This document shows positions 26,611 to 36,154 of a stretch of DNA of 64,000 nucleotides, one piece after another. Every line of letters begins with the position of its first letter. Position 1 is the stretch's first letter. The translations under genes and the position numbers were made by a program. Source of the stretch: Polaromonas sp. (lineage in GTDB: Bacteria; Pseudomonadota; Gammaproteobacteria; Burkholderiales; Burkholderiaceae_C); assembly GCA_013297865.1 (NCBI GenBank), contig JAAFIP010000005.1, forward strand, positions 124,001-188,000. The letters are read 5' to 3'. The notes below the pieces were generated by a model, which was not told the origin of the DNA, made no database searches, and saw only the letters and a program-made list of their open reading frames with translations.

Positions 26611-27422
26611 TAACCACCAAACTCATCACCCAGCTCCTTGGCGCGTCTGCGCGCGGCATGCATCGCGCGCATGAACATCGTGTCCACGCTGTCCTGCTGC
26701 ATCGAGGTGATGGCTGCATAGGTGGTGCCGCCTTTGGAGGTGACGCGCTGGCGCAGCACCTCGGGGCTGTCTGCAGAGCCATGCGCCAGCGCAGACGCAC
26801 CGGTGAAGGTGGCCTGGGCCAGGCGCGCAGCCTGCTCGGGCGACAGACCCATGTCGATACCCGCCTTGGTCATGGCTTCCATAAAGAAGAACACATACGC
26901 CGGACCCGAGCCGGACAGCGCGGTGACGGCATCAAGCTGGCTCTCGCTATCCAGCCACAGGTGCTCTCCCGTCGTGCTGATCACCTGCTCGACCTGCTGG
27001 CGGTCCGCCGCAGTGACCGCAGCGCGCGCAAACAGTGCGGTGATGCCTTTGCCGATCAGCGCGGGCGTGTTGGGCATGCAGCGCACCACGCGGTCGGTGC
27101 CCAGCCACTGGGCTATGCTGTCCGAGCGGATGCCCGCGGCCACACTCAGGTGCAGCGCCTGGGCAGTGTGCACTTTGGCGGCCAGTGCAGCGGTCTTGAA
27201 GACCTGCGGCTTGACCGCCCAGACCACCAGGCCGGCCTGGCTGAGCATGCTGTTGGGCGCGGCAAAGGCCTCAATGCCAAACTCGGCTTTGAGCCTGGCG
27301 TGCTGCGCACTGTCGGGCTCGACCACCATGCACTGCATAGGGCGCATGCCCTGGCGGATCAACCCGCCGATGATGGCGCTGGCCATGTTGCCGCCGCCGA
27401 TGAATACCATTTTGTCAGCCAT
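26610..27422 (-). CDS. proC: Pyrroline-5-carboxylate reductase
   Basis: 270 residues when started at MADKMVFIGGGNMASAIIGG. It has a Rossmann NADPH site GGGNMASAI (~9-17), the conserved VWAVKPQ strand (~70), and the C-terminal dimer/active-site signature DAVTALSGSGPAYVFFFMEA (~residues 164-183). It performs the last step of proline synthesis. A longer open frame extends upstream to 27539 but its extra residues are unlike the family and run into the next gene's control region, so the ATG at 27422 is preferred. The stop codon touches a dispersed repeat. Confidence 0.96.
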   Translation of the reverse strand: MADKMVFIGGGNMASAIIGGLIRQGMRPMQCMVVEPDSAQHARLKAEFGIEAFAAPNSMLSQAGLVVWAVKPQVFKTAALAAKVHTAQALHLSVAAGIRSDSIAQWLGTDRVVRCMPNTPALIGKGITALFARAAVTAADRQQVEQVISTTGEHLWLDSESQLDAVTALSGSGPAYVFFFMEAMTKAGIDMGLSPEQAARLAQATFTGASALAHGSADSPEVLRQRVTSKGGTTYAAITSMQQDSVDTMFMRAMHAARRRAKELGDEFGG

Positions 27423-27447
27423 ATTGCGCTTTCCTGATCGTGGGCGA

Positions 27448-28650
27448 TTATGCCGCGAGCCATTCAAAGGCCACAAACTGGGTGATCTGGCTGCTGTTGA
27501 AATTGTCGTCGCTGACAAACACCAAGGTGGGGTTGCCATTGGGCAAAGTGGGTCCGCGCGTCATGCCCTCGGTGTTGTCCAGGCGCGGCAGGCCCGCGTT
27601 GGCAAAGTCCAGCAGCAGCACTTTTTCGGCAGGCTTGAACTTGGCCCCGGCCAGCGTGGGCATGTCCAGCACATTGTCGGCTTCTTCGGTGTCAATCCAG
27701 TACAGACGCAGCGAGTTGCCCACGCCATAGGCCCAGGCGCGCTCGAGCACCAGCATGCCGGTCTCAGACGCCATCCAGATCTCGCTGATACCGTTATCAG
27801 CCAGGGCATCCGGCGTCAGGCTGGCCGGGGGCGTGAGGCCAGCGATCTGTGGGGCAGACGGTATGGCGTCGGGCAGGTAAGCGATCTGGCGAAAGGGCTG
27901 TGCGCTGTGGGTGGCAAACTGCGTGATCCGCACCGGTCCTCCAGGCACACCCACCGCGGGCAGCGGCCCGTCCTGCAGCAAGGCTGCCTCCGTGGCAACC
28001 CACAGCGTGTCACCACTGGGGCTGAAGGCCATGCCTTCAAAACCCTTGTTGTCCCGCACGCCGCTGCGCCCTGTTTTGTCGTGTGCAAACATGGCGGGCA
28101 GCGGCACCTGGCTGCTGTAGCTGCCGTCCATGCGCATCTCGCGGATAAACGGCGCAAAGCCGTGGCGCGTGTCGCCCTCACTGGTCCAGTACAGTGTTTG
28201 GGTGGCGCGGCGCAGGCGAATGCTTTCGGGGTCAGGCACCTCGGGGTTGTCGGTGGTGACGCTGGCGCGGTTGGGATAGGCTTTGCCGCCCGGTGCCTGC
28301 AGCGTAGTGACCGACTGCAGCTGGGCCACACCCAGGCTTTGGGCGCTCAGGGATAGCTTGAGGGTGTAAAAGCGCGCAGGGTGCAGGTCAGAGCGGTCAT
28401 CACTGATGGCGTAGTACACATCCTTTTCGCGGTCGTAGTCCAAGCCGCTCAAGCCCCCCACCGTGGTGCCCTGAAACTGCATCTTGTGGGGCAAGCTGCT
28501 GTGCCCGATCAGGCGCAGGCGCGGCCCGCTGGCACTGGCAGCGGCCCCGGCACCGCTTTGCGCACGCAAGCCGCCTGCAACCAGCAGGCTGCTTGCCGAT
28601 GCTGCGCGCAACAAGGCGCGGCGTGAAAAGGAGATGGGTTTGGAGTTCAT
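27448..28650 (-). CDS. Phytase-like esterase, Tat-exported
   Basis: About 400 residues. The start MNSKPISFSRRALLRAASAS gives a twin-arginine signal (SRRALLR) and a hydrophobic stretch ending in LRAQS. The mature part matches the 'esterase-like activity of phytase' family: GGLSGLDYDREKDVYYAISDDR (residues ~68-89), NPEVPDPESIRL, DNKGFEGMAFSPSGDTLWVATE, LLLDFA and LVFVSDDNF, which suggest a beta-propeller with acidic metal sites. It probably acts on periplasmic phosphate esters. An upstream in-frame start at 28686 would add 12 residues with no benefit to the signal. Confidence 0.86.
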   Translation of the reverse strand: MNSKPISFSRRALLRAASASSLLVAGGLRAQSGAGAAASASGPRLRLIGHSSLPHKMQFQGTTVGGLSGLDYDREKDVYYAISDDRSDLHPARFYTLKLSLSAQSLGVAQLQSVTTLQAPGGKAYPNRASVTTDNPEVPDPESIRLRRATQTLYWTSEGDTRHGFAPFIREMRMDGSYSSQVPLPAMFAHDKTGRSGVRDNKGFEGMAFSPSGDTLWVATEAALLQDGPLPAVGVPGGPVRITQFATHSAQPFRQIAYLPDAIPSAPQIAGLTPPASLTPDALADNGISEIWMASETGMLVLERAWAYGVGNSLRLYWIDTEEADNVLDMPTLAGAKFKPAEKVLLLDFANAGLPRLDNTEGMTRGPTLPNGNPTLVFVSDDNFNSSQITQFVAFEWLAA

Positions 28651-28761
28651 AACTACTAAGTCTATCCGCAGTGAGGCCAAAGCCACGCCCTACTGCAACG
28701 CTCAGTACGCCGGTCTGCGCAGTCGGCAACGCCTTCGTTTTGCCTGAAAAGCCCACCAAGA

Positions 28762-28812
28762 TACTATGAATTTAATAGCTGCCCCCGCTATATTCCATTG
28801 GTCTGCAGCCTG
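28762..28812 (-). repeat. Dispersed repeat copy 8
   Basis: Reverse orientation: ACTATGAATTTAATAGCTGC, then CCCCGCTATATTCCATTGGT and a CTGCAGCCTG end. The core is slightly diverged. It lies between the divergent phytase-like and tautomerase genes. Confidence 0.82.
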
Positions 28813-28915
28813 TTTTAATGCCTAAAACATGCTGGTTGGCAGCGTTTTTTGCATCAATCGCGTCCTGCGCGGCGACATACTCACCATATGTCCCTGCCTG
28901 CAAAAGGAAACCATC

Positions 28916-29311
28916 ATGCCCATCACGACCATCCAGGCGCGCGCCAGCTACAGTGCGGCGCAGGAAGTTGCCCTCATCGAGGCGGTGCAGGCCGCTTTGG
29001 TGGAGGGTTTGCAGATTCCTGCGCATGACCGCCATGTCATGCTGGTAGCCCACGCACCGCACCGGTTCATCGTGCCCGCCCATCTGGCGCAACCCGAGCG
29101 CTTTACCGTGGTCAGTATCGATGCGTTCGCAGGCCGCTCGGTGCAGACCAAACGCAAGCTCTACCAGGCGATGGCTGCCAGGCTTGCCCCCTTGGGCATT
29201 GCGGGCGACCATCTGGTGGTGACCCTGCGCGACATTCCTCTGGAAAACTGGGGCCTGCAAGGGGGCCAGGCGGCCTGCGATATGGACTTGGGTTTTGCAG
29301 TAAACGTGTAG
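28916..29311 (+). CDS. Tautomerase family protein
   Basis: 131 residues starting MPITTIQARASYSAAQEVAL. After Met removal the terminal Pro would be the catalytic base of the tautomerase superfamily. The body has two beta-alpha-beta halves (AAQEVALIEAVQAALVEGLQ; SVQTKRKLYQAMAARLAPLG) and ends VTLRDIPLENWGLQGGQAAC, as in the YusQ/YrdN-like long tautomerases. The ribosome site AAGGAAA supports this ATG rather than the open frame that begins upstream at 28829. The substrate is unknown. Confidence 0.85.
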   Translation: MPITTIQARASYSAAQEVALIEAVQAALVEGLQIPAHDRHVMLVAHAPHRFIVPAHLAQPERFTVVSIDAFAGRSVQTKRKLYQAMAARLAPLGIAGDHLVVTLRDIPLENWGLQGGQAACDMDLGFAVNV

Positions 29312-29323
29312 GCCTGCGCGGGT

Positions 29324-30280
29324 TCAGTGCGTCATTAGATGCACAACACCTGAAAAACTAAAGAAGGCCAGCAGGGTGGAGAGCAAAATGATGCGTGCGA
29401 TGCGGCCATTGTTGGCGCCGAATCTCTCAGCCAGCAAGGACACATTGGAGGCAGAGGGCAAAGCGGCAACCAGCACAATCACTGTGAGGCTGAAGGTATC
29501 GAGCGGGGCGCCCAGCGCGATCGCCGAGCTGCCCACCAGCAGCACCACCAGCGGGTGCAGCACCAGCTTCATCAGCGCCAGGGGCACATAGTCCATCGCG
29601 GGCGTGGCCTCGGTCACGGTCATGTGGCTGCGCGCCAGCACCGCACCAATCGTGAACAGCGCCACGGGTGATGCGGCATCGGCCAGCAAACCCAAAGTCT
29701 GCATGACCGGCTGAACGGGCTGCCAGCCCAGCAGGGACGACAGGGCACCCAGCGCAATGGCCCAGGGCATGGGATTGCCCAGCACGCCGCGCAAGGCGTT
29801 GCGCAGCGCGGTGCTGGCGCCGTGCTTGTCAGCGGCATCCAGGCGCGACAGCGCGATGCACAACGAACTGGTCATCACCAAGTCCACCACAATGGTCATG
29901 ATCGCAGGTCCTGCGGCCTGGGTGCCCAACAGGGCCACCAGCAGCGGCACGCCCATGAAACCGGTGTTGGGAAAAGCCGCCACCAATGCGCCAAAGGCGG
30001 CGTTGTTCCAGTTGATGCGCGGCCCCAGCGTCACGGCCACGGCAAAAGCCACCATCGTCAATGCACACATCAGGTAGACCACAAACAGCGCGGGATTGAG
30101 CAGCTGGGCAAGCGGCGTGTTGGCACCAAAGCGGTAGAGCATGCACGGCAGGGCAAAGTACAGCACAAAGGTGTTCAGGCCCGGAATCGCCGCCTGCGGC
30201 AGCAGGCCGCGCCGCGCAGCCCCATAGCCACACAGCACCAGTGCAAAAAACGGAAAGGTGACCAACAAGATCTGTAACAC
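29324..30280 (-). CDS. AEC family transporter (auxin efflux carrier-like)
   Basis: 318 residues with about ten membrane spans in two fivefold halves. It begins MLQILLVTFPFFALVLCGYG. The family's broken-helix crossover segments are seen in AFPNTGFMGVPLL and in AALPSASNVSLLAERFG. AEC carriers export or exchange organic anions such as malate or malonate; the substrate cannot be told from sequence. It is convergent with the tautomerase gene, 12 bp apart. Confidence 0.88.
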   Translation of the reverse strand: MLQILLVTFPFFALVLCGYGAARRGLLPQAAIPGLNTFVLYFALPCMLYRFGANTPLAQLLNPALFVVYLMCALTMVAFAVAVTLGPRINWNNAAFGALVAAFPNTGFMGVPLLVALLGTQAAGPAIMTIVVDLVMTSSLCIALSRLDAADKHGASTALRNALRGVLGNPMPWAIALGALSSLLGWQPVQPVMQTLGLLADAASPVALFTIGAVLARSHMTVTEATPAMDYVPLALMKLVLHPLVVLLVGSSAIALGAPLDTFSLTVIVLVAALPSASNVSLLAERFGANNGRIARIILLSTLLAFFSFSGVVHLMTH

Positions 30281-30435
30281 GCGGCTATTGTCTCAGCCCG
30301 GGTGGGCTGTGGTTTGCAATGGGCTGACGGTTAAACAGAAATTTATCTTGCCCAGCGCATGCCCAGCGCCTCCAAACGCCAAGCTTGTCGGTATGATTCC
30401 CAGCTGTTGCCTCCATTTATTACGATTTTTCGCGC

Positions 30436-32559
30436 ATGTCATCCACGGGTCCCGGTCTCAATATCGCTCAGCAAGAGGCTGTGAACTACCTGCAAGGCCC
30501 CTGCCTCGTACTGGCTGGGGCAGGATCGGGCAAAACCCGGGTCATCACGCACAAGATTGGCCGCCTGATTCAGGCTGGTGCCACGCCCAGCAAGATTGCC
30601 GCCATCACCTTTACCAACAAGGCCGCCGCCGAGATGCGCGAGCGCGCCAAGAGCCTGGTGGGCAAGAGCGCCAAAGAAGTAGTGATCTGCACCTTCCATG
30701 CGCTGGGCGTGCGCATGCTGCGCGAGGGCGGGCAGGCGGTGGGGCTCAAGCCGCAATTCAGCATTCTGGACAGCGACGATGTGCTGTCCATGATCAAGGA
30801 CGCTGGCGGCAACACCGACAATGCCGCCGCGCGCCAGCACCAATGGGCCATCAGCGCCTGGAAAAATGCCGGCCTCAACGCCGCACAGGCCCTGGCGCAG
30901 GCCGAGGACGACAACCAGCGCGTCACGGCCACCATCATGGCCCGTTATGAAGAGCGCCTTATCGCCTACCAAGCGGTTGATTTTGACGATCTGATTGGTC
31001 TGCCCCTGAAGCTTTTGCAGACCTCGCCAGAGATCACCCAGCAATGGCAAGAGCGCTTTCAGCACATTCTGGTGGATGAATACCAGGATACCAATGCCAC
31101 GCAGTACGAGCTGCTTAAACTGCTGGTGGGCAGCAAGGGACGCTTTACCGCAGTGGGCGATGATGACCAGTCGATCTATGGCTGGCGCGGCGCTACGCTG
31201 GACAATCTGAAAAAACTGCCGATTGACTACCCCAGCCTCAAGCTGATCAAGCTGGAGCAGAACTACCGCTCCACCAGCGCCATCCTGCGCGCTGCCAACA
31301 ACGTGATCGGCCCCAATCCCAAGCTGTTTCCCAAAACACTGTGGAGCGACCTGGGCGAGGGCGAGCCGGTGCGGGTGGTGGATGCCGACAATGAAGAGCA
31401 CGAGGCCGAACGCACGGTGGCGCGCATCCAGAGCTTGCGCGCAGGCGATATGAGTGCTGCCAACAGCGCTGGCGCGGTGCAGTTCAAGGAATATCGGGAC
31501 TTTGCCATTTTGTACCGCGCCAACCACCAGGCCCGCGTGCTGGAGCAGGCGCTGCGCAAGGCCAATATTCCGTACAAAGTCTCCGGTGGGCAGAGCTTTT
31601 TTGACCGCGCCGAGATCAAGGACCTGTGCAGCTGGCTGCGCCTGATCACCAACAACAACGACGACCCGGCCTTCCTGCGCGCTGTCACTTCACCCAAGCG
31701 CGGCATCGGCCACACCACGCTGCAGCAACTGGGCACCTTTGCGACGCAGTACAAGCTCAGCCTGTTTGAGGCCTTATTTTCCAGCTCGCTGTCCAGTGTG
31801 ATCAACGCACGCAGTCTGGCCGGCCTGCACGAGTTTGGGCGCTATGTGAACGACCTGGAGTACCGCGCACGCCACACCGAAGGCGCAGAAGCAGCGGGTG
31901 TGTTCCTGAGCGACTGGCTCAAGGAGATTGGCTATGAAAAGCATTTGTATGACAGCGAAGACAATGAAAAAATCGCTGCCAGCAAATGGACCAACGTGAC
32001 CGATTTTTGCGAATGGATGGCCCAGCGCTGTGGCGGCGACATCGATGATGCCGCGGGTCTGACCATGGCACGCGAAACCAAGACCATGCTGGAAGTCGTG
32101 CAGACCATCTCGTTGCTGTCGACCCTGACAGAGCGCGAAAAAGACCAGAACGTGGTGACCCTGTCTACACTGCATGCCTCCAAGGGGCTGGAGTGGCCCC
32201 ATGTGGTGCTGGCCGGTGTGAGCGAGGGCATGCTGCCCTTCAAGCTGGGAGAGGACGACATGCACAGCACCGACGCCAAGGCTGCGGCCAGCGAGAGCAT
32301 CGCCGCACGGCTGCAGGAAGAGCGCCGGTTGATGTATGTAGGCATCACACGGGCGCAGCGCACGCTGGCAGTGAGCTGGCCCAAAAAGAAGAAGAAAGGC
32401 CGTGACATGGTCAGCGCGCAGCCCAGCCGCTTTATTGCCGAGATGGCGCTGGAGCAGAACACTGTCAAAGAAGACCCGCGCGAAAAGCTCAAGGCACTGC
32501 GCGCGGAGTTCGCACTCAAATCAGCCCACAACGCCGAACTGGCCAAGGCCATTGCCTGA
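30436..32559 (+). CDS. rep: ATP-dependent DNA helicase Rep (UvrD/Rep family)
   Basis: 707 residues. Superfamily 1A motifs in order: Q-motif LNIAQQEAVNYLQGPCLVLA, Walker A GAGSGKTRVI (~residues 30-39), motif Ia TFTNKAAAEMRERA, motif II VDEYQDTN (~215), motif III VGDDDQSIYGWRGA (~240), motif IV LEQNYRSTSAIL, motif V TLHASKGLEWPHVVLAG and motif VI RRLMYVGITRAQRTL. The layout and the PCLVLAGAGSGKTRVIT run favour Rep over UvrD. It helps forks pass protein blocks. The ATG lies 9 nt after a TACGAT box with no clear ribosome site. A secreted-protein gene follows after 8 nt. Confidence 0.93.
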   Translation: MSSTGPGLNIAQQEAVNYLQGPCLVLAGAGSGKTRVITHKIGRLIQAGATPSKIAAITFTNKAAAEMRERAKSLVGKSAKEVVICTFHALGVRMLREGGQAVGLKPQFSILDSDDVLSMIKDAGGNTDNAAARQHQWAISAWKNAGLNAAQALAQAEDDNQRVTATIMARYEERLIAYQAVDFDDLIGLPLKLLQTSPEITQQWQERFQHILVDEYQDTNATQYELLKLLVGSKGRFTAVGDDDQSIYGWRGATLDNLKKLPIDYPSLKLIKLEQNYRSTSAILRAANNVIGPNPKLFPKTLWSDLGEGEPVRVVDADNEEHEAERTVARIQSLRAGDMSAANSAGAVQFKEYRDFAILYRANHQARVLEQALRKANIPYKVSGGQSFFDRAEIKDLCSWLRLITNNNDDPAFLRAVTSPKRGIGHTTLQQLGTFATQYKLSLFEALFSSSLSSVINARSLAGLHEFGRYVNDLEYRARHTEGAEAAGVFLSDWLKEIGYEKHLYDSEDNEKIAASKWTNVTDFCEWMAQRCGGDIDDAAGLTMARETKTMLEVVQTISLLSTLTEREKDQNVVTLSTLHASKGLEWPHVVLAGVSEGMLPFKLGEDDMHSTDAKAAASESIAARLQEERRLMYVGITRAQRTLAVSWPKKKKKGRDMVSAQPSRFIAEMALEQNTVKEDPREKLKALRAEFALKSAHNAELAKAIA

Positions 32560-32567
32560 GGATCACC

Positions 32568-33020
32568 ATGTTTCTACGCAGTGTTGCACTCGCATCAATG
32601 ACTTTGGCTTGTCTTGCCCCAGCGCATGCGCAGAGCTCGGCCCCCAAAGCCGAGAGCGCCAAGTGCCTGAGCGCCGCCGACATCAAGGCGCTTGATTTAT
32701 ATGGCAACTGGGTGGTGGAAATCGCCAGCCTTGATGGTGCGCAGATCCTGCATCGTGGACGCATTGAACTGGAAAAAAATCCTGAGCACGCAGACTCTGT
32801 CAGCGGCTGGATGCACATTCAGGACCAGAAGATATTTGTCGCGGGTGATATGGATGCCGGTGCATTCAGCTTTGAAGAATCTGACGATGGCACACGCATC
32901 AGCGCCGTGTGGGAGGGTGCTGTCGCCGATGGCAGCTGCGGCAAGGCCATCACTGGCATGCGCCGCGCGGGCGAGCTGCAGACACGCTTTGTGATGCGCA
33001 GGGCTACGGGCTGGAACTAA
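32568..33020 (+). CDS. Secreted hypothetical protein downstream of rep
   Basis: 150 residues with a signal peptide (MFLRSVALASMTLACLAPAHA, cut likely after AHA). The mature part has two cysteines (AKCLSAADIK; DGSCGKAITG) that could form a disulphide, and alternating strands (GNWVVEIASL, GRIELEKNP, SGWMHIQDQKIFVAGD, FVMRRATGWN), suggesting a small beta-barrel or lipocalin-like fold. I do not recognise a family. GAGGA lies just before its ATG and the rep stop is 8 nt upstream, so it is very likely co-transcribed with rep, though a functional link is not evident. Confidence 0.75.
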   Translation: MFLRSVALASMTLACLAPAHAQSSAPKAESAKCLSAADIKALDLYGNWVVEIASLDGAQILHRGRIELEKNPEHADSVSGWMHIQDQKIFVAGDMDAGAFSFEESDDGTRISAVWEGAVADGSCGKAITGMRRAGELQTRFVMRRATGWN

Positions 33021-33061
33021 CAGCTGCGCTGCGCAGGCCAGCACCCCAAACTACTGCAGAC

Positions 33062-33088
33062 AAAAAAAGGCCCGCTCGAGGCGGGCCT
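33062..33088 (-). terminator. Rho-independent terminator of the torF-glnK-amtB operon
   Basis: On the minus strand AGGCCCGC pairs with GCGGGCCT around a 5-nt loop and is followed by seven T. It lies ~75 bp after the amtB stop. Confidence 0.9.
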
Positions 33089-33161
33089 AACATCCAATGG
33101 AGACTCTCTTGTTTTCTGGCAATTAGGGTAGCAGCAGCACGATGGCTGCTGCTGGCAAGGA

Positions 33162-34700
33162 TCAGCGGTTATAGGCCGTCTCGCCGTGGGAAGTGATGTC
33201 CAGGCCTTCGCGCTCGTCTTCTTCCGATACACGCAGACCGATCACCAGGTCCACCAGCTTGAAGGCCACGATGGACACAATGCCTGACCATACGACCGTG
33301 GTCATCACCGCTTTGAACTGAATCCACACCTGCGACGCAATGCTGTACTCCGTGGGTGTCATCATGGTGGCTGTAACCCAGTCGCCCATGGCGCTGGGGC
33401 CGCCCAGGGAAGGCGAGGCAAACACACCCGTGAGCAAAGCGCCGACAATACCGCCGACACCATGCACGCCGAACACATCCAGCGAGTCGTCAGCACCCAG
33501 CATTTTCTTGAGGCCACTGACGCCCCACAGGCACAGGAAGCCTGCAGCCACACCGATCACCAATGCGCCGCCGACACCCACGTTACCCGCTGCGGGAGTG
33601 ATGGCCACCAAACCCGCCACTGCGCCAGATGCAGCGCCCAGCATGGAAGATTTGCCTTTGTGCAATGCCTCGCCTACTGACCAAGCCAGCACAGCAGCAG
33701 CAGTGGCGACAAAGGTGTTAATGAAGGCCAATGCGGCAAAACCGTTGGCTTCCAGCGCAGAGCCAGCGTTGAAACCAAACCAGCCCACCCACAGCAGGGC
33801 TGCGCCCACCATGGTCAGGGTCAGGCTGTGTGGCGCCATGGCTTCCTTGCCGTAGCCAATGCGCTTGCCGACCATGAAGGCACCCACCAGACCGGCCATG
33901 GCCGCGTTAATGTGCACCACGGTGCCGCCCGCGAAGTCCAGCGCACCCCACTGCCAGATCATGCCTGCCTTGGCGTTCATGGCATCAGCGACTTCCTTGC
34001 TGGCGTAGGCATCAGGGCCCATCCAATACCACACCATGTGAGCAATCGGCAGGTAGCTGAAGGTGAACCACAGCACCATGAAGGCCAACACGGCAGTGAA
34101 CTTGATACGCTCGGCAAAGGCACCCACAATCAGGCAGCAGGTAATGCCTGCAAATGTGGCCTGGAAGGCAGCAAACACAATCTCGGGAATGTACACCCCC
34201 TTGCTGAACGTGGCGGCATTTTCAAAGGTGCCCGCGACGTTGTCCCAGATGCCCTTCATAAACAGCCGGTCGGTGCCGCCAATGAATTTATTGCCTTCGG
34301 TGAACGCAAAACTGTAGCCATAAATCACCCACAGCACGACGATGAGTGAGAAAGTGACCATGACCTGCATCAGCACCGACAGCATGTTTTTGCTGCGCAC
34401 CAGACCGCCGTAGAACAGGGCCAGGCCCGGAACGGTCATCAAAATCACCAGCAGGGTGGCTACCATCATCCAGGCCGTATCGCCCTTGTTGGGCACGGGC
34501 TTGGCCGCTGCCGGTGCTGCCGGTGCTGCGGGTGCGGCGGCAGCTGCAGGCGCAGCAGCTGTTGCTGTGGTGGCTGTGGCACTGGCTGCCGAGGCTTCTG
34601 CAGTCGGCGCAGCAGTTTGCGTCTGAGCGAAAGAGGTGCCCGCGCTCAACAATAGACCCAGCCCCAAGGCCAGGGATGCAAGTATCTTTTTCATGGTCAT
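33162..34700 (-). CDS. amtB: Ammonium transporter AmtB
   Basis: 512 residues. A cleavable signal (MTMKKILASLALGLGLLLSA) is followed by an unusually long Ala/Thr/Pro low-complexity segment (~residues 26-66), then 11 membrane spans. Ammonium-channel landmarks are VPGLALFYGGLVRSKN (~89-104), the conserved aromatic gate and LPIAHMVWYW, DFAGGTVVHINAAMAGLVGA with its pore His, and DVFGVHGVGGIVGALLTG with the second pore His. It is last in the operon torF-glnK-amtB; the upstream PII protein blocks its pore when nitrogen is plentiful. Two alternative Met starts lie two codons apart. Confidence 0.96.
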   Translation of the reverse strand: MTMKKILASLALGLGLLLSAGTSFAQTQTAAPTAEASAASATATTATAAAPAAAAAPAAPAAPAAAKPVPNKGDTAWMMVATLLVILMTVPGLALFYGGLVRSKNMLSVLMQVMVTFSLIVVLWVIYGYSFAFTEGNKFIGGTDRLFMKGIWDNVAGTFENAATFSKGVYIPEIVFAAFQATFAGITCCLIVGAFAERIKFTAVLAFMVLWFTFSYLPIAHMVWYWMGPDAYASKEVADAMNAKAGMIWQWGALDFAGGTVVHINAAMAGLVGAFMVGKRIGYGKEAMAPHSLTLTMVGAALLWVGWFGFNAGSALEANGFAALAFINTFVATAAAVLAWSVGEALHKGKSSMLGAASGAVAGLVAITPAAGNVGVGGALVIGVAAGFLCLWGVSGLKKMLGADDSLDVFGVHGVGGIVGALLTGVFASPSLGGPSAMGDWVTATMMTPTEYSIASQVWIQFKAVMTTVVWSGIVSIVAFKLVDLVIGLRVSEEDEREGLDITSHGETAYNR

Positions 34701-34724
34701 GTTCTCTTCTGATGGATGGATACG

Positions 34725-35950
<1,226 letters not shown>

Positions 35951-35983
35951 TCCTATATTCCGATGGACGGGAGACAGGCATTA

Positions 35984-35999
35984 AGCACAGAGCATGCCA
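35984..35999 (-). promoter_or_regulatory. Sigma-54 promoter of torF-glnK-amtB
   Basis: Read leftward: TGGCATGCTCTGTGCT. It matches the TGGCACG-N4-TTGCA consensus with the invariant GG and GC spaced correctly (GG-N10-GC). Predicted start of transcription is ~12 bp on, near 35973, leaving ~22 nt before the torF ATG. A half-site like that of NtrC (TTGGTGCG on the minus strand, ~36136-36144) lies ~145 bp upstream. This fits nitrogen-limitation control. Confidence 0.75.
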
Positions 36000-36048
36000 C
36001 CCACCTCCAATGCCTTGCCGGCAACAACATCTGTACAAACATTAAAAA

Positions 36049-36066
36049 ACTGTATTAAATTACAGT
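36049..36066. promoter_or_regulatory. AT-rich palindrome between torF and comM
   Basis: ACTGTA and TACAGT are perfect inverted repeats around 6 bp. It lies between the sigma-54 promoter and the NtrC-like half-site and could be an operator or bending-protein site. The binding protein is unknown. Confidence 0.35.
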
Positions 36067-36154
36067 AATATGTAATCGTTTGCGCTGAGCCAAGCGTTAC
36101 ATTCATTTCGATATACACGAGAGATATTTTTCCGCACCAAAATAGGGAGTTTCT

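Noticed and set aside
27422-27539. Longer start for proC at 27539
   Set aside because: The added residues are unlike the family, and the Rossmann motif normally begins within ~10 residues of the true start, as it does from 27422.
30439-31527. Minus-strand open frame opposite rep
   Set aside because: It is an antisense shadow of the helicase gene with no family resemblance.
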